In this document: in pieces, positions 1 through 10,617 of the stretch
How positions within the stretch are numbered: the stretch's first letter is position 1
How the letters are laid out: every line of letters starts with the position of its first letter
Assembly (NCBI GenBank): GCA_020747065.1
Contig: JAGMVK010000015.1
Span: 992,001-1,056,000, forward strand
Reading direction: 5' to 3'
From: Cadophora sp. MPI-SDFR-AT-0126
Lineage: Eukaryota > Ascomycota > Leotiomycetes > Helotiales > Ploettnerulaceae
Length of the DNA: 64,000 bases
Translations under genes and position numbers: made by a program
The notes under the pieces: generated by a model
Database searches by the model: none
What the model saw: the letters and a program-made list of their open reading frames with translations, nothing else
What the model was told of the DNA's origin: nothing

Positions 1-364
1 GAGAGGGAGAAGCCCGTGGTGGAGGGTGAGAAAGCATCCAAGTCGCGTAGGTTTCATAGGCGGTCGAAAGATGCTGGGAAAATGTAATAGGCTACTTGAC
101 CCTATTGGAGCAGGAGTTGGTATAAATTTTAATGTAATGTTCAAACAAGCTTTGAATTATTCGCGTATGCGCTTTGAGAACACTGCGTAAAGCTCCAACT
201 AAGCTCGTATGATAGGCTTGTGTAGAAGAGGATCACCTTCATGGGAGAGCATCCCCTGAGATTGTACAACAGTGCCGAGAAATAGATATGAAGCAAGATC
301 ATGACCATCGATCGAATTGCACGAACACCCAACAGATAGAACAGCTGAGTAAGACAACATTCCC
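1..364. other. Gene-free left edge
   Basis: No open frame here has coding character or a recognisable product. It holds the 3' flank of the SPRY gene, which ends at 365 on the minus strand. Confidence 0.5.
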
Positions 365-1549
365 TTATGGATGGTACATCCACTCGCCCTGATTGAAAAC
401 AATCTCAAACTGCACATTCTCGAATGTGCCCACCATAGCATAAAGATCATTAAATCCCTCCAACCCAGTAACCGGCAGATCTTCCTCAGCATCTCCTTCC
501 TCGTGTAGATTCCAGCTACTCTCCTTCCTACCATCTCTCGTGAAGAAGATTTCAATATCAATCGGATTCGTGGACATTGTCTGTGCCGGCGCAGAATCGT
601 ACGAAGGAGGTGCATCGAGGTTTCTCGCCGTGAAAGTCATTCCAATACCCAATGTCTCTCCTGCTTTAAAGGGTTGTGTGAAATCCTTCCCACCCCATCG
701 ATCATTGATGTATTTGCTTCCATCATCTCCATGTACAGCCAGATTTCCTCTATGCCAACCCGGCAGTCGAAATGTAGGATACGGTGGTGCGCCGAACCCC
801 ATTGCCAGACTGACTTCTCTCCTGTTGGTCTGCTTGATCCGCACTTCGTAGTATATGCTCTTTGTTCGCGCGGTTCGAAGAGGAGAGTGTGCCATGACGG
901 AGTAGAGAGGAAGGGTCGATATTATGCAACTGTCTGGATTACTGGCTTTGGTCTTTCCTGCCCATACTCCAGGTCTTGGTCGTTCAAGATTTCCTTGATA
1001 GTCTCTGGGTCTCACAACTCCAATCTCTCCCTTTGCAATGGCTTCGAGAGCCGCCTCTGGAAGTGTGATTGGGCCCGTGATAGGATTCTGAGCACACCAT
1101 ATCTCTCCTAGCTCTGCCTGTTGTTCCGTTGCGTTGTTTGTGGCACTTCGTTGATTGCCCATTGATGGTGGCGGTGGGAGGAGAGAAGTATCTGGGACAG
1201 CTGTCTGCCAATCATGATATGGTTCTTGCGGCGGCGCATCGTATGAATGAGATGGCGGAGGCCCTTCAGGCGCCGAATATTCCTGTGTTCGATTTGGGGG
1301 AGGGCCTGGCGGTGCGGAATAGTCGTTGCGATTTGGTGGGGGTCCAGCAGGTGCGCCATAAATCTCTGGACTTTGATACTGATGGGAAGGTGGTGGGCCT
1401 GCTGGCGGTTGGTAGGAATTATCTTGAGGCATGGTGCTTGATGTTTTGGAGGGTTTTGATTCAACGGGTCTAGAGTTGAGGTGGTCGTTGTAGTCGTTAT
1501 TCAATCTTGATGACGGGTCATCGCCTTTGAGCTTGCTACCGAAACACAT
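365..1549 (-). CDS. SPRY-domain protein with proline-rich N-terminus
   Basis: Single-exon gene of 394 residues. The N-terminal third is low-complexity and carries three to four copies of a PAGPPPN/PPGPPPN-like element (about residues 45-105). The C-terminal half (about 195-390) reads as a SPRY/B30.2 fold: a YYEVRI strand, an AMGFG turn, GWHRGNLAVHGDDG, a GETLGIG strand, IEIFFTRDG and a final EIVFNQG strand. These are the usual SPRY landmarks. A PPSY motif near residue 315 is a potential WW-domain ligand, so an adaptor role for an Rsp5-type ubiquitin ligase is possible; this is inference only. There is no signal peptide and no membrane segment, so it is probably cytosolic. The start is the first ATG of the open frame (MCFGSKL). 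It is transcribed divergently from the amidase. Confidence 0.85.
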   Translation of the reverse strand: MCFGSKLKGDDPSSRLNNDYNDHLNSRPVESKPSKTSSTMPQDNSYQPPAGPPPSHQYQSPEIYGAPAGPPPNRNDYSAPPGPPPNRTQEYSAPEGPPPSHSYDAPPQEPYHDWQTAVPDTSLLPPPPSMGNQRSATNNATEQQAELGEIWCAQNPITGPITLPEAALEAIAKGEIGVVRPRDYQGNLERPRPGVWAGKTKASNPDSCIISTLPLYSVMAHSPLRTARTKSIYYEVRIKQTNRREVSLAMGFGAPPYPTFRLPGWHRGNLAVHGDDGSKYINDRWGGKDFTQPFKAGETLGIGMTFTARNLDAPPSYDSAPAQTMSTNPIDIEIFFTRDGRKESSWNLHEEGDAEEDLPVTGLEGFNDLYAMVGTFENVQFEIVFNQGEWMYHP

Positions 1550-2214
1550 CCTGAGACTCTGAGGGGAGGAGAAACAAAGGCAAGGAAAGTTAATGTACTT
1601 GACCTGGCTGACTAGTTGTACTTCAAGTGTATGAGTGATTTATTGCAATGCCTCCTTTGTAGTCTTCCTGATGTCAGTGATTGAGTGCAGGCAGGTAGGC
1701 TGTGCAATCCGGTTATTCAGAGATGGCATGGCATGGCACAGCACACTGCAAACAGAATGAGGCGCAATGAGATCATGTTTAGATCGAGAGGCGGTGAAAC
1801 AGGGCAGCTCGGACGGGAGTTATTCCGGTCCGATCACATCAAAACAATGCCGAGGTCAGCACCAGAACAACAGTCCTACGGTTCGTACGGAGGTAGAGTA
1901 CTCTATATCACATCTGGAGGACAAGAAGATACCAGCCATTAGCCTTACCGCTCAACACTCAATTGGCTTTTAGTGTTCATGCTCTGGATTTCAAGACCAT
2001 TTTATCTTCTCGACACGTCTATCCACATCTCCCGTCAGATCCGCGTTGAGAGCTTCACTGTTGACACACTGCCGCGTCACGCTCAATTCCAGATTGCAAA
2101 TAACATCTTGTTTCCAGCAACACTTCTGATAACGCAGATTGATACAGGAAAATCGAACTCATCCATTTTATATCCCCACAGCTTGTGCCATCCCAGATTG
2201 AAGTTTGCCTTTAC
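1550..2214. other. Intergenic region between divergent SPRY and amidase genes
   Basis: About 660 bp between two divergent genes, so it should hold both promoters. Short open frames here have no recognisable content. No RNA gene or repeat was seen. Confidence 0.5.
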
Positions 2215-4122
2215 ATGATGGGCGAGTCAAAAGAGTCTTCGACTCGCTTCTTCGGATATCCTCGAGCTGTCGAGGCTCCAGTGACGCCGTACAAGAAGAA
2301 GGAAGATGCAAATCCCGTCTTTACAGGTACACTGTTGTTAATTGGGGCGTGGATGTATGTTTTCTCATCCCAATCATTTCCGAATCTATCTGATGGACGT
2401 AGTGTTTCTAAGATCCAGTTCCTCCAGCGGACTTTGTGGGCAAACGCGGGGTTCAATGGCCTTCGCGGACTTCCTTACTTGAAAGACTACCGAGAAAGAT
2501 GGGATGTAAGTACTTTAATGATCTCAATCCACCTGCCTAACTTTTTACAGCCAACTGTCATTCCAATCTCTGATTGTGGCTGTACATCCGATACTCATGG
2601 TCTTGACCCGAAGTCATTCCCCATCATCCCGGAGAATGTGCCTGGACGGTACCACTCTGTTGCTGAGTATCATGAATTGTACCTCTCAGGGCTGATCACA
2701 CCTTTGGCGGTCGTTGAGTCCCTACTCCCTCTGATCAGAAGAGATGCAGCCCCAATGTCCCACCACTCAATTGCATTCATTGATAGCAACATTGATGAAA
2801 TCATGCAAGAAGCAAAAGCATCAACTCAAAGATACAAGGACGGCACCTCGCTTGGAATAATGGACGGGATTCCCACAGCCATCAAAGACGAAACCGACGT
2901 TGCTGGCTACAGGACTAGAAGTGGCCGAAAGCAAAACGATCAGGTGTTCAAAGTTGCCGAGAAATCATCGTGGCCAGTTCAGACTCTGAAAAACGCAGGA
3001 GGTATTATTCTTGGAAAGCTCAACATGCACGAACTAGGTGCAGATACGACGAACAATAATCCCAATTGGGGGACCCCTCGCAACCCTCACAATGATCAGT
3101 ACTACACAGGTGGATCGTCAGGAGGTGCTGCATATGTTGTTTCCGCTGGTCTCGTACCTTTTGCAATTGGAGCCGATGGCGGTGGCAGTATCCGCATCCC
3201 CTCATCATTCTGTGGCATTTACGGATTAAAGCCCTCGCACAATCGCCTCGAAGATCTCGGAAGTACCGTTACAGTCAGTGGTCCTCTAGCAGCAACAATG
3301 TCAGACCTGGAAATCACCTATCGAATCATGGCCCAGTCCGATCCATCAGATCCGACCTGCTCCCTGTTCGCCAAACCATGCGTCAAGCCTTCAGCCCACC
3401 GTCCCAAGATTATTGGCATCTACAAGGAGTGGTTTGAGCGTGCCGATCCAGCTGTGCTGAAGCTGTGTAATGAAGTCGTGACATACTGCAAAGAGAAACT
3501 AGGATACCAAGTCGTCGATATCACCATCCCGTACGTCCCGGAAGGACAACTTGCACATGCTTTCACCATCCTGTCAGAAATGGCAGTTCGAGCGCGTGCA
3601 AAACCCTTCGATCCTTCCAACTGGCTGGCTGGTCTCAACGCTGCGAATCAAGTTCTTCTGGCCGTAGGTGCTCAAACACCTGCACAGGATTATCTGCTTG
3701 CACAGCAGCTCCGAAACATGTTGATGCAGCATCTCGCGTTCTTGTACCAGAAGTATCCCGGTCTGGTAATCGTGACGCCAACGTCACCCATGGCAGGATG
3801 GCCTATAGCCTCAGAAGGTGATTTGAAGTATGGTATTACGGATGGCAATACCAGTATCAGGAATATGGAGTACGTTTGGCTTGCCAATTTCTGCGGAAAC
3901 CCCGCGATCTCCTGTCCTGTGGGGTATGTGAAGCCCAAGAAAGGGAAGGGACTGGTACCTGTGGGTATTATGGCTATGGGGGAATGGGGAACGGAGTTGG
4001 GATTGTTGGAATGGGGAAGGGAATGTGAGAAGTGGCTGAACGAGGTATCGTCAGGAGGAAGACAGAGACCAAGCAATTGGGAGGATGTGATTGTGAATGC
4101 GAAAGGGAAGATGGTTTCGTGA
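2215..4122 (+). CDS. Amidase-signature family enzyme
   Basis: Three exons (2215-2354, 2403-2505, 2551-4122) give 604 residues, normal for fungal amidases. The catalytic Ser-cisSer-Lys set is visible: Lys in [12 protein letters not shown], the glycine-serine loop GGSSGG, and the nucleophile in [11 protein letters not shown]. The N-terminal block [12 protein letters not shown] is typical of fungal members. The family hydrolyses linear amides; the substrate cannot be told. Both introns (48 and 45 bp) are multiples of three and stop-free, so the unspliced frame also stays open from 2185. Splicing is supported because it restores [13 protein letters not shown] and RWDPTVIPI, family-like blocks that the retained introns break. 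The start is one of two adjacent ATGs at 2215/2218. An upstream in-frame ATG at 2185 is possible but adds residues unlike the family. No signal peptide was seen, so the enzyme is probably cytosolic or peroxisomal. Confidence 0.9.
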   Translation: MMGESKESSTRFFGYPRAVEAPVTPYKKKEDANPVFTGTLLLIGAWMYVFSSQSFPNLSDGRSVSKIQFLQRTLWANAGFNGLRGLPYLKDYRERWDVSTLMISIHLPNFLQPTVIPISDCGCTSDTHGLDPKSFPIIPENVPGRYHSVAEYHELYLSGLITPLAVVESLLPLIRRDAAPMSHHSIAFIDSNIDEIMQEAKASTQRYKDGTSLGIMDGIPTAIKDETDVAGYRTRSGRKQNDQVFKVAEKSSWPVQTLKNAGGIILGKLNMHELGADTTNNNPNWGTPRNPHNDQYYTGGSSGGAAYVVSAGLVPFAIGADGGGSIRIPSSFCGIYGLKPSHNRLEDLGSTVTVSGPLAATMSDLEITYRIMAQSDPSDPTCSLFAKPCVKPSAHRPKIIGIYKEWFERADPAVLKLCNEVVTYCKEKLGYQVVDITIPYVPEGQLAHAFTILSEMAVRARAKPFDPSNWLAGLNAANQVLLAVGAQTPAQDYLLAQQLRNMLMQHLAFLYQKYPGLVIVTPTSPMAGWPIASEGDLKYGITDGNTSIRNMEYVWLANFCGNPAISCPVGYVKPKKGKGLVPVGIMAMGEWGTELGLLEWGRECEKWLNEVSSGGRQRPSNWEDVIVNAKGKMVS

Positions 4123-4454
4123 GTAACGCAGCACGATCATCAAAAGGCTCATCATCCTCGTGGCGGGCCTCATCTTTCCATCTTAGAACCTACTTGTTCC
4201 ATTTTTGCTTGAGTTGATGGAATTATAAAGCCTCTCTCGGATCCCATCGGCATTCTGTGGGAGTGGGAGCCGGATTAGTCAGCCATCCACCAACACCTTC
4301 CTCAGCACCTGAACAACAACACTAAGCCGTTTCACCTCATTGCGCATCTCCATTTCCCCTTATTTATATCTCCTATCACTTGTCTCTACCCTCATATTAT
4401 TCTTCCAACTTGAAAATTGTCGGAAACTCGGTACCTAGTTTCAACTCCACCAAC
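4123..4454. promoter_or_regulatory. Intergenic/promoter region of the macro-sirtuin gene
   Basis: 332 bp between tandem genes. It becomes pyrimidine-rich (TCTCC, CCACC runs) toward the ATG at 4455, as fungal leaders often do. No defined motif was identified. Confidence 0.4.
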
Positions 4455-6233
4455 ATGGCAGCCACACCTTCAGATCACCTCTCAAGCTCGCTTCAGTTCC
4501 TTATGGATGAGGCACCTCAGTCCGTCGTATCAGTTCTCGCGCACCGCTATCCTGATGGTGAAATGGACACCTTTGATCAAATCACCGTGATGAAGACACT
4601 TCTCTGTATCCGCTCGCCATCGCCACCAATTCCTGAAGACATTCTCACGAGTATCGAGACCGTCCTGCAACATGAAAAGAATCAGAAGTTGCTCACACAC
4701 TCGTCAACAATACCACCACTCACCGCTTACCGATCTTCAACCTCATCAGCCCCTTCAAACGTGAATATCTCCGTTTGGAAAGGCGACATCACGACTCTGA
4801 CGGGCGTCACAGCAATCGTCAACGCAGCAAATTCTCGAATGCTTGGCTGCTTCCAACCTCAACACAGATGTATCGATAACGCCATCCACGCGGCAGCTGG
4901 TCCACGTCTGAGAGATGAGTGCGAGATTCTTATGAAGGCACAAGGAGTAGAAGAGCCTGTCGGACAGGCAAAAATCACCAAAGGATACTGCCTCCCGGCC
5001 GAGCATGTAATCCATACTGTTGGTCCACAGTTGGACCAAGGCACTAAGCCGAGTGCCGCAGATATCAAAAACCTGAGGAGCTCCTACGAGAATTGCCTGG
5101 ATGCGGCTGAGAAGTTGAAGCCCATGGATGATGGAAGAAAAGTCCTGGCTTTCTGCTGCATCTCAACTGGCATTTTTGCTTTCCCGCAAGCACTGGCTGC
5201 GAATATTGCTGTTAACAGCGTGAAGAACTGGTTAGAAGAACACTCCAAAACAACAATAACGGATATCATTTTTGATGTCTTCCTCGATACAGATCTTGAG
5301 ATCTACTCGAGTCTTCTGTCAGCATCCGACGCGGTGCCAATTCCTACAGCTCCGGCTCAAATACCAAATAATTCCTCCCTTCATACAGCTGCCGACTGGC
5401 TCTCGCAAGCCGACACACTCATCATTTCCGCCGGTGCAGGACTCTCTGCTTCTACAGGCCTTGACTACACCTCCACATCCCTCTTCTCTACCTACCTACA
5501 TGGCTACAAGAAATACGGATTTCGTCGCCTCTATGACCTCTTCGGTCCCATCGACTGGCCAAGCGAACGAGTGAAATGGGGATACTACTTCCACCACTTG
5601 CTCATGATTCGCAACTGGCCAAAGTCGGACGTGTACGGTGACCTGCTCAAAATTACGCAAAGATTTGACAAAGACAGAGTACATGTCAGGACAAGCAACG
5701 CAGATGGCTTCTTCGTTAAGAACGATTTCGTCGAGGAAATCATGAGCACGCCGCAAGGGAGATATGAATTCCTCCAATGCGAGAAGCCTTGCAGGAAAGA
5801 CGCGTATTTCCCATCCGCCCCGCTACTCGACGCAGCAATTCCTTTCCTAGACCCGGCCACGCAGGAACTCAATGATGCGAGTAAAGTTCCCAAATGCAAG
5901 TACTGCGCTCGCGGGTTGATGCTGTGCGTTCGATCTGGAAGCGCATTCACAGAGCTTCCATTCCGCGAGGGCGAACAAAGGTGGAAGGAGTTCAAGAGGA
6001 ATGTCTTTAGTAAAACGGAGGGCTCGACGGTCATCTTGGAGCTAGGAGTAGGCATGTCGACGGTTGGCGTTTTGAGGTGGCCAAATGAGGATTTAGTCAA
6101 AAGGAGTGAGGGACGAGTGAAGCTGATCAGGGTCGGTCTAGAGAACTCCGGTGTCGTAGATTGGGACATGGACAACGCAGTCGGAGTCCAAGGGGATATC
6201 GGCGCGTTCCTGAGAGCCCTCAAAGTTTTCTGA
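4455..6233 (+). CDS. Macrodomain-SirTM sirtuin fusion (ADP-ribosylation writer plus eraser)
   Basis: Single exon, 592 residues from the ATG at 4455 (context CCAACATGG). Residues about 104-290 are a macrodomain with the loop VNAANS and the run GCFQPQHRC (C132, H137, C139). That Cys-His-Cys arrangement marks the zinc-containing macrodomains found next to SirTM enzymes in bacteria. Residues about 312-592 are a sirtuin: ISAGAGLSASTG is the NAD-binding start and TSNADGFF replaces the usual TQNID. A Gln (PQGRYEFLQC) sits where classical sirtuins have the catalytic His. The zinc-ribbon cysteines are CEKPC and CKYC. These are class M sirtuin (SirTM) traits, known for protein ADP-ribosylation rather than deacetylation, with the linked macrodomain removing the mark. 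Macro-SirTM fusions have been noted in fungi. No lipoate ligase or GcvH-like gene, the bacterial partners, lies nearby. Probably cytosolic. Confidence 0.9.
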   Translation: MAATPSDHLSSSLQFLMDEAPQSVVSVLAHRYPDGEMDTFDQITVMKTLLCIRSPSPPIPEDILTSIETVLQHEKNQKLLTHSSTIPPLTAYRSSTSSAPSNVNISVWKGDITTLTGVTAIVNAANSRMLGCFQPQHRCIDNAIHAAAGPRLRDECEILMKAQGVEEPVGQAKITKGYCLPAEHVIHTVGPQLDQGTKPSAADIKNLRSSYENCLDAAEKLKPMDDGRKVLAFCCISTGIFAFPQALAANIAVNSVKNWLEEHSKTTITDIIFDVFLDTDLEIYSSLLSASDAVPIPTAPAQIPNNSSLHTAADWLSQADTLIISAGAGLSASTGLDYTSTSLFSTYLHGYKKYGFRRLYDLFGPIDWPSERVKWGYYFHHLLMIRNWPKSDVYGDLLKITQRFDKDRVHVRTSNADGFFVKNDFVEEIMSTPQGRYEFLQCEKPCRKDAYFPSAPLLDAAIPFLDPATQELNDASKVPKCKYCARGLMLCVRSGSAFTELPFREGEQRWKEFKRNVFSKTEGSTVILELGVGMSTVGVLRWPNEDLVKRSEGRVKLIRVGLENSGVVDWDMDNAVGVQGDIGAFLRALKVF

Positions 6234-6268
6234 ACCAACCTAGTTCGATAGGAACAGTGTAAAATACC

Positions 6269-7060
6269 CTACATTGGCGGCAAATGCAACGCATTCCCCG
6301 CCCCACCATCAACTACCTTCCCTAACTCCTTCCCTTTCGGCCTCCTCCTCGCACTCGGCTCCAAATACCCCAATCCCATCGCACACCTCTCATAATGAAA
6401 CCCCGTGAACATCTCCTCCCCCGCATCACCCGGCTCCATCACCTCTTTCAGGCAATGCACGCCATAACTCGCGTTGCGCATCAGACTTGTCGCTAGCCCG
6501 TCCATCAGCACGCTTGTCTGTCGATGCAGAAAGTACGCGCAGTGCAAGGTGTGGAAAAGTCGGGTCGTGAACACGTACTCGTGTTTACCAGCCAGAATCT
6601 CGGAGGTGGGCAGAGCATTGGATTGGGACGAGTCGTGGTAGAATGTTAGATTTTGAGAGAGCGCGAGGTTGAGGTAGTGCTGGGAGAGGGAGGGCTGGTA
6701 ACACGGTTTGGGGGTCCAGCTGTAGTCCATTATGTCGAAGATGCAGTTTTGGGCGAGGGCTTGGGATGGGGAAGATCCGCAGTGGAGTGTGCTTCCTGGG
6801 GAGATTTGTGGTTTGATGGTAAATGCTGTGTTGGTGGGCGGATGTTGTTTTTGCCAGAGGAGTGTGCATATTGTAATGCCTTGGAGGAGGACGATCAAGG
6901 ACACAGATCCAATGACTGTATACAAGATCGATTTGTATTGGTGTTTGGATACTCGCGGTACTTCTACTGGGAAGTTGTTGGGCTCTTCTTCCAACAGTCT
7001 GTCGTTGCTAGCGCTGTCATGGAATGATTTGCGCGGGAGGTCAGAATTTGAGGTCATCAT
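6269..7060 (-). CDS. UstYa-like (DUF3328-related) membrane protein, CG-EA subgroup, copy 1
   Basis: 263 residues, single exon, start at the first of two tandem ATGs (7060). One transmembrane helix lies at about 44-69 after a short acidic cytosolic tail, leaving a lumenal domain. The domain opens with HCGSSPSQALAQNC and FDIMDYSWTPKPC, the CGxxxxEAxxxGCxFD...WxPxxC signature shared with three other genes in this window. HTLHC (170-174) is a good HxxHC motif. The second site reads YGVHC (199-203), so its first His is Tyr. UstYa-family proteins use twin HxxHC motifs for oxidative cyclisation of ribosomal peptides; with one motif altered this copy may be impaired or have another role. It is divergent from the UstYa gene at 7335 and shares a 274-bp promoter with it. 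The 3' end lies 35 bp from the convergent macro-sirtuin gene. Confidence 0.75.
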   Translation of the reverse strand: MMTSNSDLPRKSFHDSASNDRLLEEEPNNFPVEVPRVSKHQYKSILYTVIGSVSLIVLLQGITICTLLWQKQHPPTNTAFTIKPQISPGSTLHCGSSPSQALAQNCIFDIMDYSWTPKPCYQPSLSQHYLNLALSQNLTFYHDSSQSNALPTSEILAGKHEYVFTTRLFHTLHCAYFLHRQTSVLMDGLATSLMRNASYGVHCLKEVMEPGDAGEEMFTGFHYERCAMGLGYLEPSARRRPKGKELGKVVDGGAGNALHLPPM

Positions 7061-7334
7061 GTAATTTGAGATTGCCAAAGAATATCACAATAGATTCAAG
7101 ATTAATATTAACAGTGAATTCGAGAAACTAGAGGATGCTGCTAACTTAAGTGATCGTCTCCGTAAGCACTACTGCGAACCCGGTCAGCTCTCCCTCCATT
7201 CACCCTCCACGTCCACACAGCGTGCACATGACGTTGGGACCGAGGTCAAACCAATGATTAAGCTCCGACCTACACTCTGGTTCCTCATCCATCTCACTTC
7301 TATTACTCTGAATGCTCACTTCGCAGCCTCAAAG
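7061..7334. promoter_or_regulatory. Bidirectional promoter between two UstY-like genes
   Basis: The only control region available to the divergent pair at 7060 (-) and 7335 (+). It contains CTCCGTAA at 7158-7165. The core CTCCGTA recurs upstream of other genes of this block (12545-12551, and inverted at 10311-10317). Whether it is a regulator site is inference. Confidence 0.35.
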
Positions 7335-8342
7335 ATGTCGAAATATGAACCCATCCCACTAGAAGAACAGGCTCAGCTGCCCCGCGCAACAATATTTCCC
7401 AAACAATCTATTCTCTGGATCTTCCAAGCTGCCTTCTTTTTAGTTTCTTTATCAATGCTTGTGGCGAGTTACAGTGGATATAATCAGCCTTGTTCATGTA
7501 CTCTCCACGAACCAAATATTTACTGTAAATCTTCACCACGTTCATCTCTGCTCTCGTAAATTGACTTGGATTGTTTAGCTCCAGCACAGCCAGCTGTGCA
7601 GTACGTAACGCAACAATTCCAAGGCGCATTGAGTTTGAAGTCCGTCTACAAAGGCACACCGAGGAAAGAGTTGGACGATGCTTGGGATGCTCTGTCTCCT
7701 GGCTCAAGTAAGCATTCAACCTATACCATGCAATTCCCGAACGGGCTGCTGATCATCGAGCGAAGTTCTACCAGGCCCAACACTTTCGATCTCAAAAGAG
7801 GAATTGCATCTCATCGGTAAAGACTCTACAGCCAATGCCACGGTTAGGATCCCGGATGAGTTCGGTGGTGGATACTTCGCTACTCTTGAGGTTTTTCATA
7901 ATTTGCACTGTTTGGTACGTCTTCTGATCTCCGGAGAAGATTCAAAATTTATTAATTTTCGCGACACAGAATCTTGTACGCATGGCAACGTACATGGAGC
8001 ACTATGAAAACGATCACGCTTTCGGCGATCACTGGCTTCGCAGCCATGTCGGTAAGCTTTCAGCCACCCGTCACAGTCAAGCCATCATTGACCAAACTTG
8101 AAAAACTAGATCATTGCATCGACATGATCCGCCAGCGTCTTACCTGCACCGCTGATATTGGTCTTGTCACAGCTGTTTGGGTGGATGGTTACAGCGAGCC
8201 ATATCCGGATTTCAGTACGAGACATCAGTGTCGGGATTTTGACAAGATTCGTGATTGGGCTTTGGATAGAGCATTGAATGTTTCGATGGAAGAGGTGGTT
8301 GCAGCGAGGGGTGAATTTAGTTTATCGGAGACGCCGAAGTGA
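7335..8342 (+). CDS. UstYa-family oxidase (DUF3328), canonical
   Basis: Five exons (7335-7524, 7579-7707, 7799-7914, 7970-8051, 8110-8342) give 249 residues. All four introns are 54-91 bp with GT-AG ends. A short cytosolic tail (MSKYEPIPLEEQ) is followed by one membrane helix (about 26-46). The lumenal domain begins YSPAQPAVQY and has the family blocks YKGTPRKELDDAWDAL, then HNLHC (140-144) and HVDHC (171-175), the paired HxxHC motifs required by UstYa/UstYb in ustiloxin biosynthesis. The second is followed by IDMIRQRLTCTADIG, also typical. Expected role: oxidative macrocyclisation or a similar step on a secreted peptide in the ER/Golgi lumen. An ATG at 7254 lies in the same frame but adds a tail unlike the family, so 7335 was chosen. 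Convergent with the next UstYa gene (89 bp between stops). Confidence 0.88.
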
Positions 8343-8431
8343 GGCATTACATCTGAATAGGGAGTCCTGAGAGTCTGATTGCACTGTTTGAATATCTTGT
8401 AACAAATAATTAATTGATATGTTGTCTGATT

Positions 8432-9479
8432 CTAATAGTCCTCCGCTCGATTGAGCCGTACATTATCAGGCACCCTCAGCTTCCTCCGTGTCTGGACAGG
8501 ATCGGATTCCTTGTTCTTCTTCGCCCACTCCACCAACGCCGAGAAATTCCTGCACATCTTATGAACATTGAAATTTGCAGCTGGAATCGCATCTTGAGGA
8601 TTTTCTCTCTTCTGCACCCCATCATCGCCCTCTACCCCCTTTTCACCTTCCGCTAAACCTTCAACCCTCTCATCATGTCCCTCCATCCACTCAAACGTAA
8701 CCATGTCCACATCTGCATTACACATCAAACTCTGCAGCAACATATGTATACAATGCTTCTGATGCATCAGATACGTGTCCGTCGGCTTCTCATCCCCATA
8801 ATAATACTCCCAATTCACGCTCTTCCTCAACCAATTCAAGCAATGGATCTGGTGGAAAACATCATACGTAGCGATGTACTTCCCGGGGTTTCCAGCAGAG
8901 TCCGGCTCGAAGTGTATGGATTTGCTGAGGCTGCGTCCCGAATCTCGGACCGACGTCCAGGATGTGAGGAATATGTCCTCGGAGAAGAAGAGCCAGGCCG
9001 CGTCGACTTCGGGGGAGGGGTCTTGCATGAATATTGTGGTGTTGTCGTGGAAGGCGCCGTTGAGGACTTTGGGTTGGGGCGTGAGGTCGATTTCGTCGAG
9101 GAGAGGTGCTGTGAAAGCGTCAGAGGATATCACGGTCAAAGAAGAGAGAATTGCAGAGCTAACAGTAAGCAGCAACCTTCTTGAGATCGGGATTCATCTC
9201 TGGGCTCTTGTATCTGGAATCGATCCAAGTTTCTAGGCAGTTACATTCTTGAGCCGCCGAGGTTTGTTTTCTTGGTTCATCGTGATGTAGGAGAACGATA
9301 GTTATGGTGAGAATTGTGAGCAGTAAATTGATGAAAGTGATTGCATATGAGTATTCATGACGAATGTGTATTTTCTCGGTGATGTCTAAGCTCGAGTCTT
9401 GATCATGAATTTCAAGTCTCTTGTATGATTGCTGGTTCCAGAATGATTTGATATAGTCCATGATTGCTTTTGGCAACAT
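8432..9479 (-). CDS. UstYa-family oxidase (DUF3328), canonical
   Basis: Two exons on the minus strand (9164-9479, 8432-9108) give 330 residues. The 55-bp intron (GTTAGC...TTTCACAG) joins VAAY to SPLLDEID, rebuilding the YSPxxxxI block of the family. One membrane helix lies at about 43-64. Downstream are PSPEVDAAW, HQIHC (191-195) followed by LNWLRK, and HQKHC (221-225) followed by IHMLLQSLMCNADVD. Both HxxHC motifs are intact. There is a lineage-specific acidic insert (EGLAEGEKGVEGDDG) near the C-terminus. The start at 9479 gives a normal-length N-terminus; the frame stays open to another ATG at 9680, which would add 67 atypical residues. It is transcribed toward the UstYa gene ending at 8342. 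Role inferred as for that gene: oxidation or cyclisation of a secreted peptide. Confidence 0.87.
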
Positions 9480-10617
9480 GGCCTGTGGTGCAGAGGCCGA
9501 CGAGTAGTTTGTAGGTACAGCTACTTTGGTCACTCTCAAGCTCAGGACACCAAGCGGATTTGAATTAATGTCAATGGAAGACACCTTCAAGAGGGGGATC
9601 GAGAAGTACCGGAAAAGTGCACGCAAAACCGCGTGATGACTTAAACTCAGAAAACTTGCCTGATTGTCAGATGTGGACATGACACGTGCATCATTACGAA
9701 GTTGGCTGCATAAACTAGGTCAAAAATTCTGCCTGTGACACCTTCTTAATGCGGAGCTGTGCCACGAATATGAATTTCTACCAATCTGTATGAAATTCAG
9801 GTTGCGAGATATGAGGTTGACTTCCATCTCGGGCGTCATGCTTGGGATGGTGCTGACTGGTTTTGGGCGTATTGCTGCTTTTACACACCAAAATCTACAG
9901 GCTTGGATTCAACCGCAACTTTATCTCTATGCGGCTACAATTTTTGGCGTATCAGGATAAGCAACAACTCGCCTCCTACCGAATCTGGTCATGCTTTAGT
10001 GCTGATGCTACACCGAGACATGGCTTGGCGCACCTGTCATGACCGAGACGCAGAGAGCTTATCGTTATGTATGTCTCATTGTCGCGTTCGGTTTGGATAA
10101 ATACAGTTTGACGTAAAAGTGCTTTAGTCGTTCCCTACGGCAGGCGTTCAAGGATCACAAACAAGTCGTATGCTTGAATTCGAGCGCACCATCTTGACAA
10201 TCGGAGCTAGTGCTGCGGTAAACACTGAAGGATTGCCAGTAATGCTCTTGTTCCGGACGAATGAAAGTGCTCAGGTCAGACAAGCACCTAAAACTCCCAC
10301 CTGACGTTCCTACGGAGCGGAAATCATTCCTGTTTCGGCAATATCGGTCTGCATGTTTATCAGCTATTGCTAATCAGTCCGATTTGACAGACACTCGCTT
10401 CGGGTGACCCCGCCCCCTTTTCGCTTAAGCGAAGTAAGCATACGACGACACCGAGTGTGATGCGCAGCAACAGTGTCACCCTCATTCTGAGAATCAACAC
10501 TAGATTTGTCCAAAATCAATTTACACTGATTTCCTAGCGTCAAGCGTTACTCATAGTGTTGCCATTCAGTCCTTCGAGGTCTCCGCAGTCTGTAGAGACA
10601 CCTTTCCGTCCGTCACG
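9480..10617. promoter_or_regulatory. Intergenic region between divergent UstY-like genes
   Basis: About 1.1 kb of non-coding DNA holding the promoters of the genes starting at 9479 (-) and 10618 (+). TTCCTACGGAG at 10307-10317 is the inverse of the CTCCGTA element seen at 7158 and 12545. CCCTACGG occurs near 10133. No gene was recognised. Confidence 0.4.
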
